From Campylobacterota bacterium (GTDB taxonomy: Bacteria > Campylobacterota > Campylobacteria > Campylobacterales > Sulfurovaceae), in contig JAUVCL010000011.1 in the NCBI GenBank assembly GCA_030595845.1, positions 1-22,490 on the forward strand: a stretch of DNA of 22,490 nucleotides, read 5' to 3'. The notes beneath the pieces were generated by a model that saw nothing but the letters and a program-made list of their open reading frames with translations, was not told the origin of the DNA and made no database searches. A program made the translations under genes and the position numbers. Position 1 is the stretch's first letter; each line of letters starts with the position of its first letter. Positions 7,791 through 15,482 of the stretch are shown here, piece after piece.

Positions 7791-8300
7791 TTATTCTTTG
7801 AGAAATCCTATCCTCTTCATATCTGCCATCTCAGACTCAGCAATGAGTTCATCTAAAGTTTTTTTGAGTGCTTTGTACTGTTTATCATGCTTTCGATCTA
7901 TCTCTATAAGTTGTTTAGCTAATGCATTGTAGTGTTTAGAAAATTCTCTAAGTTTTTTGAAGGTTCTAATGATGGCTATGTTAACTTCAATAGCCTTTTT
8001 ACTCTTAAGTACAGAAGACAACATATAAATACCTTGTTCTGTAAAAACCATAGGATTTACAGTTGAATGCTTAATATTATTGAACCGGTCGCATTTTGCG
8101 ACCAGTTCATTTTTTTCACTATTGTTTAATTGAAACATGAAGTCAGATGGAAATCTTTCCCTATTTCTTTTAACTTGTTCATTTAGACGTTTAGTCTCAA
8201 CACCGTATAACTCAGCCAAATCCCTGTCTAACATCACTTGTTCTCTACGTAATGTAAATATACGACTACTAATTTCACCTTGAACTATCAATTCATCCAT
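7791..8300 (-). CDS. ORF6N-domain DNA-binding protein
   Basis: The N-terminal half (about residues 1-95) is an ORF6N domain, a relative of KilA-N/Bro-N domains of phage antirepressors and regulators. Characteristic stretches are SRIFTLRREQVMLDRDLAELYGVETKRLNEQVKRN (key residues LRREQVMLDRDLAELYGV), RFPSDFMFQL, and VFTEQGIYMLSSVLKS. The C-terminal half is a charged helix likely to form a coiled coil. The family is widespread in mobile islands and poorly characterised; it probably binds DNA. The ATG at 8300 (169 residues) is preferred over the upstream GTG (8315) because AGGAG lies five bases before it. The promoter has TATAAT at 8327-8332 and the shared element at 8361-8375. The gene is intact. 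Confidence 0.85.
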   Translation of the reverse strand: MDELIVQGEISSRIFTLRREQVMLDRDLAELYGVETKRLNEQVKRNRERFPSDFMFQLNNSEKNELVAKCDRFNNIKHSTVNPMVFTEQGIYMLSSVLKSKKAIEVNIAIIRTFKKLREFSKHYNALAKQLIEIDRKHDKQYKALKKTLDELIAESEMADMKRIGFLKE

Positions 8301-8326
8301 AAGATACTCCTGCACTACATAGATTC

Positions 8327-8332
8327 ATTATA
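8327..8332 (-). promoter_or_regulatory. -10 box of the ORF6N gene
   Basis: The minus strand reads TATAAT, 26 bases before the ATG at 8300. The shared element lies 28 bases upstream of it. Confidence 0.6.
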
Positions 8333-8360
8333 GTCTGAAAAATAAACTTAACTCAAAAAC

Positions 8361-8375
8361 ATGACAAATTGTCAT
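8361..8375 (-). promoter_or_regulatory. Shared upstream element, copy 3 (ORF6N gene)
   Basis: This is the most symmetrical copy: on the minus strand ATGACAA-T-TTGTCAT has perfect seven-base arms. The centre is near -48 from the predicted start of transcription. The wider conserved segment (8351-8384) touches the stop codon of the radical SAM gene, so it sits at the junction between the island and the chromosomal backbone. Confidence 0.6.
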
Positions 8376-8382
8376 ACTTTCA

Positions 8383-9258
8383 TTAAAACCCACGAAACCC
8401 CTTAGGTACAAAAGCACTCTCACCCCTATTTAAAGCAAGATCCAACTCATCAATCAATCTTCCTTTATCTCTTGGCAGAGTTCCTGCAAGATGCAGAGCA
8501 TTAGAAGCATGATTTGAACGAAATATAATTTTATGCCTTGGATCTAATAGTTCTATAAATCTCTTCTGTTCACGAAGTATTTCATGATCATTAAGCATAG
8601 TAAAATCACTGAAGTTTTTATAGAATTTTTCTTTACTGTCTTCTTCTAACCCTAACTGTAGCGTGGAAAGATAAGTTACTTTTGTCTCATTGATGATCTT
8701 TGCACTGTCTCTTATGTGTTCATCCGAGTATATGGATCCACCTATGCCTAAAATGACTGTTGCTGATATTTTAATGCCTGCATCAGAGACCTTGTTGAGG
8801 GACTCTATGATCTCACTTTGATTTACACCCTTGGTGATCTTTTTCAGTACCACATCAGAGCCACTCTCAACACCATAGTAGATCAGATTTAAACCGTTTG
8901 CATAAAGGAGTTCTAAATCCTCACTGGATTTATTTAAGATGTTTTGAGCAGATGCATAGAGTGAAACTCTTCTTAGTTTTACAAATGATCTTTTTAGATA
9001 TTTCAGTAACGCTATAAGATATGAAGTGTCTAAAGACAAAGCATCTCCATCCGCTAAAAATACTTTTCTACTCAGAGGATAAGAATTGGAAAGTTCATCT
9101 ATCTCTTTATAAATATCTTCTAACTCTCTGACTTGATACGTTTTACTTTTATACATAGAACAGAAACTACAATGATTATAGCTACATCCATAGGTAGCCT
9201 GTATGATAATATTGTCAGCTTCTGCCGGTGGTCTGTAGAGTGGGTATGAGTAGTTTAT
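8383..9258 (-). CDS. Radical SAM protein with apparent ATA start
   Basis: An iron-sulfur radical SAM enzyme of unknown substrate. Read from the first ATG (9156) the protein lacks its cluster motif. The open frame continues 34 codons upstream without a stop and encodes the family N-terminus: YSYPLYRPPAEAD, then ATYGCSYNHCSFCSMYKSK. Counted from the ATA, the cluster cysteines are 25, 30 and 33 (CX4CX2C). No ATG, GTG or TTG exists in this extension. The codon where the start is expected is ATA (9256-9258), overlapping the polA stop as ATAA; a single G-to-A change from ATGA would explain both. Later features are YGVESGSDVVLKKI (about 125-145), the GVESG-type strand, and a C-terminal tail. Full length is 291 residues. 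Either ATA is used as a weak coupled start or the gene is newly inactivated. The family is secure; the exact function is not. Confidence 0.8.
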   Translation of the reverse strand: MNYSYPLYRPPAEADNIIIQATYGCSYNHCSFCSMYKSKTYQVRELEDIYKEIDELSNSYPLSRKVFLADGDALSLDTSYLIALLKYLKRSFVKLRRVSLYASAQNILNKSSEDLELLYANGLNLIYYGVESGSDVVLKKITKGVNQSEIIESLNKVSDAGIKISATVILGIGGSIYSDEHIRDSAKIINETKVTYLSTLQLGLEEDSKEKFYKNFSDFTMLNDHEILREQKRFIELLDPRHKIIFRSNHASNALHLAGTLPRDKGRLIDELDLALNRGESAFVPKGFRGF

Positions 9259-11942
9259 TTCAACTCACCCCAGCTATCTCCAACAGAGACTGAACACTCC
9301 AATGGCACATCCAACTCCAAAACATTCTCCATCGCATGTACAAAACGTTTACTTAACGCTTCGACTTTCTCTTCTTTCACTTCAAAAATAAGTTCATCGT
9401 GTATCTGAAGTAGCATGAAGGCATCTAATTTTTCTTCTTGTATCATGCTGTCTATCTGGTTCATAGAGAGTTTGATAAGGTCAGCAGCTGAACCTTGAAA
9501 AACAGTGTTGACAGATTCACGCATGAAGGCTGCTTTTTGCATACCGTTTGCAGATTCGTAGTCAAAGATACGTCTTCTTTTAAGTATGGTCTCTACATAA
9601 CCATCTATCTTCACACGTTCCTGAATACCTTCTAAAAAGTTTTTCACTGTAGGGAATGATGCAAAGTAATTTGTGATGATCTCTTTAGCTTCACCTGTAC
9701 TAATACCCAGTTCATCAGAGAGTTTTTTAGGACCCATACCGTAAAGAAGTCCAAAGTTCACAGACTTTGCAAAACCACGTTTCTCTTTGGCTTCTGCTTC
9801 ACCAAAAAGTTTAATGGAAGTGGCAAGGTGAATATCTACACCATTGTTAAATGCATCCATCAATGCTGCATCTTTTGAAAAGTGTGCGAGTAAACGAAGT
9901 TCTATTTGAGAATAATCTATAGAAACCAGTTTATAACCTTCTTTTGCAACAAAAGCTTCTCTTACAGAACGCCCAAGCGCTGAACGAACCGGTATATTTT
10001 GTAAGTTGGGATCACGTGAAGAGAGACGACCTGTGGCTGTCCCTGTTTGTCCAAAAGAGGTATAGATACGACTCTTTTCATCTGCATTTGCCAGTTTTAA
10101 CAAGGGTTCTACATAGGTTGAGAGTATTTTTTGATATTCACGATAAGAAAGTATCTTTTCTATCACAGGGTGTTCTCCCAAAAGTCCGCTCAACACCGCT
10201 TCATTTGTACTGTAACCTGTCTTGGTTTTTTTGCCACCTTTTAATCCCAGTTTTTGGAAAAGTATCTCTCCGAGTTGTTTAGGTGATTTGATGTTAAATT
10301 CAGACTCAGACAGTGTATAGATCTCATCCGTTAAAGTCTGCAGATCTTCAGAGAGTGTTTTTTGAAGTTTTACAAGCACTGAGGGGTCTATCTTTATACC
10401 TAAACGTTCCATGCGCATGAGTACAGTCATAAAGGGATACTCTACATTTTTCGCTTCACTCAGAAGATGGGTAAGTGAAGAGAGTTCCATCTTCTTTTTG
10501 ATAGCACCATAAAGCAGGAAAGTCATCCAAGCATCTTCTGCCGCATAAAATGTAGCATCAGATATGGCAACGGCTGAAAAATCTTCACCTTTTTTCACCA
10601 TCTCTTTAAACGGCTTCATTTCATATTTAAAATACTGTTTAGCTAAAGTATCCAGTCCCACTTTTGTTCCAGGATTAGAGAGCCAGGCCATGATCATCGT
10701 ATCGGCATAAGGTACGATAGGAGAAAAATCATACTGGTTAGAAAGCAAAGAAAAGTCAAACTTTAAATTCTGTCCGACGATCTGATGTTTCAGTAGTTTT
10801 TTCAGCGCAGATAATGCATCATCCAAACTTACCTGATCTTCTACTCCTAAATAGCTGTGCCCTACAGGTACATAATAGGCTTTCCCTGCATCAAAACAAA
10901 ATGAATATCCTACCATTTTGGCTACTTTTGTATCTAGGCCTGTGGTTTCAGTATCGAAAGCAACGATAGCATCTGTATCTATACTCTCAATGACATTATC
11001 TAGTTTCTCTTTAGTGTCCAAAGTTACAGCCTCAAAGGAAAGTGTCGCTTTTTTAGGTTTAGGTGTTTCAAGCACTACCTCTTCCATGCCAATCTGAGCT
11101 TTTTTGATTGCTTGTTTCATCTCATAGTGTTCAAACTCTCCAAGCAGACAGGAGAGATAGTTCTTATCTTCAAACACAAAACTTTCAACATCTATATCTT
11201 TAAAAACATCAGTTCTCATGGTCACAAGTTCACGTGATAGAAAAGCTTTTTCTTTACTCTCTAAAAGAAGATTTTGTATACGCGGTGTACCACAATTTTC
11301 GATGTCCTCATAAATGGCTTCAAGGGTATGATACTGGTTAATAAGCTTAGATGCTCCTACTTTTCCTATGCCTTTTACTCCAGGTACATTGTCTGAAGAG
11401 TCCCCCATTATGGCTTGAAAATTGATAAAATCCTGCGGGCTCACACCAAATTTATCGATGCAGGCTTGCTCATCGACCACTGCACGCTTCACTGAGTCAT
11501 ACATCTCCACTTTACCATCTTCTATCATTTGATAAAGATCTTTATCGTGAGAGACGATGCGGACTTTCATTCCTTTTTCTTTAGCAAACTTGGTCACTGT
11601 TGTGATGATATCATCTGCCTCGAACCCTTCACGTGAAAGATTGGCAAAGCCCATCTGTTCTATCCATTCAATAGCGATAGGAAGCTGTTTTACCAGGTCG
11701 TCAGGTGCAGGATCACGATTGGCTTTATATTCAGGATAGATATCATTTCTAAATGTCTTTCCCTTGGCATCCAGGGCAAAAACCAAATAGTCTGTACTGT
11801 GATCACGATGCAGTGCATGTACAAGGTTGGCGAACCCTGTGAGTAATCCTGTTGGAAATCCTTCAGAATTACGTAAAGGGGGAAGTGCAAAATAAGAACG
11901 GAAGAAGAAACCAAAGGTATCTATAATTGTGATAGTTTTCAA
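9255..11942 (-). CDS. polA: DNA polymerase I
   Basis: Repair and Okazaki-fragment polymerase, 895 residues, a usual length. The N-terminal 5'-3' flap exonuclease (1-290) has DSSDNVPGVKGIG. The 3'-5' proofreading domain (about 305-490) is intact, with FDTETTGLD (Exo I), GQNLKFDFS (Exo II) and FYAAEDAW (Exo III). The polymerase domain shows motif A (VSIDYSQIELRLLAHFS), motif B (KRGFAKSVNFGLLYGM) and motif C (LLQIHDELIFEV). The start codon is TTG at 11942 (MKTITIIDTFG), with only a weak TAGG upstream. The stop TAA (9255-9257) overlaps the proposed ATA start of the radical SAM gene, so the two are probably cotranscribed. Confidence 0.98.
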   Translation of the reverse strand: MKTITIIDTFGFFFRSYFALPPLRNSEGFPTGLLTGFANLVHALHRDHSTDYLVFALDAKGKTFRNDIYPEYKANRDPAPDDLVKQLPIAIEWIEQMGFANLSREGFEADDIITTVTKFAKEKGMKVRIVSHDKDLYQMIEDGKVEMYDSVKRAVVDEQACIDKFGVSPQDFINFQAIMGDSSDNVPGVKGIGKVGASKLINQYHTLEAIYEDIENCGTPRIQNLLLESKEKAFLSRELVTMRTDVFKDIDVESFVFEDKNYLSCLLGEFEHYEMKQAIKKAQIGMEEVVLETPKPKKATLSFEAVTLDTKEKLDNVIESIDTDAIVAFDTETTGLDTKVAKMVGYSFCFDAGKAYYVPVGHSYLGVEDQVSLDDALSALKKLLKHQIVGQNLKFDFSLLSNQYDFSPIVPYADTMIMAWLSNPGTKVGLDTLAKQYFKYEMKPFKEMVKKGEDFSAVAISDATFYAAEDAWMTFLLYGAIKKKMELSSLTHLLSEAKNVEYPFMTVLMRMERLGIKIDPSVLVKLQKTLSEDLQTLTDEIYTLSESEFNIKSPKQLGEILFQKLGLKGGKKTKTGYSTNEAVLSGLLGEHPVIEKILSYREYQKILSTYVEPLLKLANADEKSRIYTSFGQTGTATGRLSSRDPNLQNIPVRSALGRSVREAFVAKEGYKLVSIDYSQIELRLLAHFSKDAALMDAFNNGVDIHLATSIKLFGEAEAKEKRGFAKSVNFGLLYGMGPKKLSDELGISTGEAKEIITNYFASFPTVKNFLEGIQERVKIDGYVETILKRRRIFDYESANGMQKAAFMRESVNTVFQGSAADLIKLSMNQIDSMIQEEKLDAFMLLQIHDELIFEVKEEKVEALSKRFVHAMENVLELDVPLECSVSVGDSWGELK

Positions 11943-12036
11943 AATAAGCCTAGTTTTTTATGTATTTTAGCCTATTCTCTTTTAGAAATGCTTTCATCAT
12001 AATCATGTTAAGCATCTTTAAGGGAACCTTTAGTGA

Positions 12037-12053
12037 TTAACTTAACATTAACA
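12037..12053. repeat. Tandem TTAAC repeats upstream of the riboswitch promoter
   Basis: Three TTAAC units lie in TTAACTTAACATTAAC, within the -24 to -50 zone of the promoter that makes the riboswitch transcript. They could be a binding site; they also lie inside a longer imperfect inverted repeat (GCATCTT 12012-12018 and AAGATGC 12057-12063). Confidence 0.3.
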
Positions 12054-12076
12054 ACTAAGATGCTAGTATTTTGTAT

Positions 12077-12082
12077 TATACT
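12077..12082 (+). promoter_or_regulatory. -10 box for the riboswitch transcript
   Basis: TATACT lies five bases upstream of the first riboswitch helix, so transcription would begin at about 12089, exactly at the riboswitch 5' edge. Confidence 0.5.
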
Positions 12083-12087
12083 AGATA

Positions 12088-12152
12088 AAGCCAAACTATC
12101 TGTGAAGATAGGACGGAAAGCCGCGGGTCTTTTAAGATAGTCGGGTTGCTCA
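12088..12152 (+). ncRNA. Cyclic-di-GMP-I (GEMM) riboswitch
   Basis: The segment fits the GEMM-I aptamer that binds cyclic-di-GMP. CCAAAC opens the core; helix P2 is CTATC (12096-12100)/GATAG (12107-12111) around a six-base loop. Next comes the conserved GGACGGAAAGCC (12111-12122). A second arm contains GGGTCTTTTAAGATAGTC, and the closing GGGTTGC (12143-12149) completes the core. The AGC at 12089-12091 can pair with GCT at 12148-12150 as a short P1. In the Vibrio aptamer the same core reads GGGACGCAAAGCC and GGGGTTACC. No U-rich terminator follows, so control is probably translational or acts through the 3' leader. It regulates the small membrane protein gene downstream. Confidence 0.87.
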
Positions 12153-12199
12153 CATAGAAACTTTATGTCATGAATAAAATAAACATACGAGAAACCCTA

Positions 12200-12232
12200 A
12201 TGATTACATCCCAACAATGGATAGAAGAATGA
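12200..12232 (+). CDS. Ten-codon upstream ORF between riboswitch and membrane protein gene
   Basis: ATG at 12200 opens a frame for MITSQQWIEE with TGA at 12230-12232. The stop overlaps an in-frame ATG of the next gene as ATGA (12229-12232), the arrangement typical of translational coupling. The upstream ribosome-binding match is weak (GAGAAA). It could be a leader peptide coupling riboswitch state to translation, or the original N-terminus of the gene separated by a frameshift, or chance. Confidence 0.35.
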   Translation: MITSQQWIEE

Positions 12233-12624
12233 TTAGATCAACAAAAACCACCCCTAAAATTCCAGCCCAATCTATGCCTAAAAATCAACCCAAAGCTATG
12301 CCTCAAAAGTTTACACAGCAAGATGTTGACCTTGCTCAAACACCCCTCTTTTTCCCTGAAGGTTTTGAAAAGATATTTCTGTTTATCTATTTTATTATAC
12401 TTCCCTATATTGCAGGGCTTTTCTTTCTTTTCTTTTATGTTGCAGAAGGAAGTATAGATTTGTTTGTATCACTTAACGATCAATCCTCTTTCATGTTAAC
12501 CTGGACCATAGGATATGAGATCATCGCCGCTATAATCATCCTTTCTATTGTCAAAATGGCAATAGGTTTTGCAAATGAGAGCAGAAAGGCTACTGTTAAA
12601 AAACCCTTTAGAAGACCCAACTAA
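12229..12624 (+). CDS. Small two-helix membrane protein under c-di-GMP riboswitch control
   Basis: Unrecognised protein of 131 residues from ATG 12229 (135 from ATG 12217). The N-terminal 40 residues are basic, proline-rich and probably disordered. Two membrane helices follow, roughly 48-74 (IFLFIYFIILPYIAGLFFLFF) and 90-116 (MLTWTIGYEIIAAIIILSIV), with a basic C-terminal tail ending FRRPN. I prefer 12229 because it overlaps the upstream ORF stop and has the purine stretch GGATAGAAGA before it; no good ribosome site precedes 12217. It stands alone between polA (divergent) and uvrA (convergent, four bases apart). The riboswitch suggests a role in surface attachment, motility or biofilm switching, but no domain supports any particular one. 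Confidence 0.75.
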   Translation: MIRSTKTTPKIPAQSMPKNQPKAMPQKFTQQDVDLAQTPLFFPEGFEKIFLFIYFIILPYIAGLFFLFFYVAEGSIDLFVSLNDQSSFMLTWTIGYEIIAAIIILSIVKMAIGFANESRKATVKKPFRRPN

Positions 12625-12628
12625 GTAT

Positions 12629-15445
12629 CTAGCTTAACTCTTTAGCCAGATACTCGCCTGTATAAGACTTTGTCTCTTTATACTCTTTGGCTAACTTTTC
12701 AGGTGCCCCTGTCGCAATAATAAGTCCACCTTTATTTCCACCTTCAGGTCCCATATCTATAATATAATCTGCATTTTTAACCATATCAAGATTGTGCTCT
12801 ATCACCACTACAGAATTGCCCAGTTCTACCAAGTGATGTAAAACACCTGTGAGTCTGTCAACATCTGCAAAATGAAGCCCCGTGGTAGGTTCATCTAAAA
12901 TATAAAGTGTATTACCCGTATCTTTTCGGCTCAGTTCTTTACTCAATTTGATACGCTGTGCTTCCCCGCCTGAAAGCGTCGTTGCATTTTGTCCTAAAGT
13001 AATGTAGTCAAGCCCCACATCCGTCAAAGTTTTGAGCTTTACTGCGATCATAGGAATAGCTTTGAAGAACTCCAATGCTTCCCCTACACTCATGCCCAGT
13101 ACGTCTGCTATAGACTTACCTTTATAACGTACTTCAAGTGTTTGCGCATTATAACGTGTACCGTTACAGGTATCACAACTCACCAGTACATCGGGCAAAA
13201 AGTGCATCTCTATTTTTATCTGTCCGTCACCCTGACACTTCTCACAACGTCCGCCTTTGACATTAAATGAAAAACGCCCTATTTTGTATCCTCTGAGTTC
13301 TGCTTCTTTGGTTTGAGCAAAAAGTTTACGTATCTCATCCATCATACCTGTATATGTCGCAGGATTTGAACGTGGTGTACGTCCAATAGGGCTTTGATCC
13401 AGATAGATAACTTTATCAAGTTTTTCAAGTCCAGTTATCTCTACTCCATCTACTTTATTGACCTTTTTTGCACGGTTAAGTAACTCTCTCGCCACAGGGA
13501 GTAAAGTTTGAAGTATCAATGAAGATTTACCAGACCCACTGACACCCGTAATACATACAAAGTTTTGTAAAGGTATTTTTGCATCAAGTTTTTCAATATT
13601 ATTAAGGGTGACATTTTTAATCTCTATCCACTCTTTTTGAAGGTTGTCATGCGAATAGGTAATGTCTTTTCTACCGTACATATAGTCTGCCGTCAGTGTT
13701 TTTGCTTTGGCAAGTTTTTTCGCATCACCGGAAAATACTACTTCCCCACCAAACTCCCCTGCTCCAGGACCAATATCGATAATATAGTCTGCTGCAAGAA
13801 TGGTTTCTTTGTCATGTTCTACAACGATAACCGAATTTCCTTTATCACGTAATGAATTAAGGGTACGTATGAGTTTCATCGTGTCTCTTTCATGCAAACC
13901 TATACTGGGTTCATCCAATACATACATCACACCCGTAAGTCCTGATCCTATCTGAGAAGCTATACGTATACGCTGTGCTTCACCTCCAGAAATACTTCTG
14001 GCATCACGGTTTAAGGTGATGTACCCTAATCCAACATCATACAAGAAATACAGTCTTTCATACAACTCTTTGAGTATGGATTCTGCTATCATTTTTTGCT
14101 GTTCAGTGAGGTGAGAAAAAGAGTTTTTATCTGCAAAATACGCATACGATTTCTCTATAGGCATAGAGATAATATCTGCAATATTCTTCCCTTCTATCTT
14201 TACAGACAAAGAACGAGGTCTCAAACGATGTCCATCACACTTGTCACACACTTTTTCTGTCATATATTCAGAGAGGTCTTTTTCATCTTTGAACATATCG
14301 TGTGCAAACTTAATAACACCCGGCCATTCACGTTTGAGCTTATGACGTTTCCAAATAAAGTCCACTGAACACCCGTTACCGTAGAGTATGGCTTTTTGCT
14401 GATGGATTTCAAGTTCCCCATACGGTGTTTTTACATCTATATCATTTTGTTCACAAAAAGCATTCAGAAACTTCGTATAATAACTTTTGTTAAAGCCATA
14501 CATGATCTTTACAGCACCCTTATCAATACAAAGAGCCGAGTCGATCACCTTTTTAAGATCAATAGCATAACGTATCCCCAGTCCGTCACAGGCTGGACAA
14601 GCACCTTTAGGCGAGTTAAAAGAAAAACTGACAGGCTCTAAAGGTTCAAAACTCAACTTACAGTCAAAACAAGCCAAGTGTTCGGAATAGTGCATATGCT
14701 GTCTTTCAAAGTCGACCTCCTTAAAGTTGAGTACTTCGATCTCCAATTCACCATAGCTCTCTTTAAGCGCTTTTTCAACATCCTGACCTATGCGGTCACG
14801 GCTCTCTTCTTTTACCACTACTCTATCTACAACTACTTTAATGGTATGTTTCTTTGTTTTGGAAAGTTCTATCTCATCATCAAGACGTACCATCACGCCA
14901 TCTATCATAGCTCTAATATACCCTTTATGTCGAAGCGACTCCAGCATATCGGCAAAAGTACCCTTTTTCTCTTTGACCAATGGTGCCATAATGATAAGTT
15001 TAGCCCCATTAGGCAGTTTTAACACTTCCTCAATGATATCTGAAGCAGACATGGAAGAGATAGGTTTTCCACACTCGTGACAGTGCTGTTCTCCTACACG
15101 TGAAAAAAGTAATCTCAGGTAATCATAGATCTCTGTGATCGTCCCCACAGTAGAACGCGGATTTTTAGACGTGGTTTTCTGGTCTATAGCAATGGCGGGG
15201 GTTAACCCCTCTATCTTATCTACATCAGGTTTTCCTACACGTCCCAAAAACTGTCTCGCATATGATGATAGAGACTCTATATAGCGTCTTTGACCCTCTG
15301 CATAAAGTGTAGAGAAAGCCAACGTTGATTTACCTGACCCTGATATACCGGTCACAACTACCAGTTTATTTTTAGGAATGCTTATGTCTATATTTTTTAA
15401 GTTATTTTCTCTTGCACCATATACATGTATCATATCTTTTTTCAT
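12629..15445 (-). CDS. uvrA: Excinuclease ABC subunit A
   Basis: Damage-recognition ATPase of nucleotide excision repair; it loads UvrB at lesions. The 938-residue protein has two ABC ATPase halves. The first P-loop is GISGSGKSTLAF (near residue 33), with a zinc finger made of CFDC and CPAC in the inserted region. The second P-loop is GVSGSGKSSLI, with the second zinc finger CEKC...CDTC in its usual place. Signatures SISGGEAQRIRIASQIG and LSGGEAQRIKLSKEL are present, as are the two Walker B stretches YVLDEPSIGLH and YILDEPTTGLH. The start at 15445 is chosen because AGGA is five bases before it; the ATG at 15451 overlaps that site. The TauE/SafE permease gene ends 31 bases upstream on the same strand, so they are probably cotranscribed. 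Confidence 0.98.
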   Translation of the reverse strand: MKKDMIHVYGARENNLKNIDISIPKNKLVVVTGISGSGKSTLAFSTLYAEGQRRYIESLSSYARQFLGRVGKPDVDKIEGLTPAIAIDQKTTSKNPRSTVGTITEIYDYLRLLFSRVGEQHCHECGKPISSMSASDIIEEVLKLPNGAKLIIMAPLVKEKKGTFADMLESLRHKGYIRAMIDGVMVRLDDEIELSKTKKHTIKVVVDRVVVKEESRDRIGQDVEKALKESYGELEIEVLNFKEVDFERQHMHYSEHLACFDCKLSFEPLEPVSFSFNSPKGACPACDGLGIRYAIDLKKVIDSALCIDKGAVKIMYGFNKSYYTKFLNAFCEQNDIDVKTPYGELEIHQQKAILYGNGCSVDFIWKRHKLKREWPGVIKFAHDMFKDEKDLSEYMTEKVCDKCDGHRLRPRSLSVKIEGKNIADIISMPIEKSYAYFADKNSFSHLTEQQKMIAESILKELYERLYFLYDVGLGYITLNRDARSISGGEAQRIRIASQIGSGLTGVMYVLDEPSIGLHERDTMKLIRTLNSLRDKGNSVIVVEHDKETILAADYIIDIGPGAGEFGGEVVFSGDAKKLAKAKTLTADYMYGRKDITYSHDNLQKEWIEIKNVTLNNIEKLDAKIPLQNFVCITGVSGSGKSSLILQTLLPVARELLNRAKKVNKVDGVEITGLEKLDKVIYLDQSPIGRTPRSNPATYTGMMDEIRKLFAQTKEAELRGYKIGRFSFNVKGGRCEKCQGDGQIKIEMHFLPDVLVSCDTCNGTRYNAQTLEVRYKGKSIADVLGMSVGEALEFFKAIPMIAVKLKTLTDVGLDYITLGQNATTLSGGEAQRIKLSKELSRKDTGNTLYILDEPTTGLHFADVDRLTGVLHHLVELGNSVVVIEHNLDMVKNADYIIDMGPEGGNKGGLIIATGAPEKLAKEYKETKSYTGEYLAKELS

Positions 15446-15482
15446 AAACATCCTATTAAATTATTATTTAGACTTTGTAATT

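Noticed and set aside
5219..8384. The three shared elements as a CRISPR array or tandem repeat
   Set aside because: The copies are 0.9-2.2 kb apart, imperfect and each tied to a promoter; there are no regularly spaced units.
12001..12030. CTTTAAGGGAACCTTTAG as a terminator between polA and the riboswitch
   Set aside because: The stem is only about four clean pairs and both adjacent genes diverge from this region, so no transcript is expected to end there.
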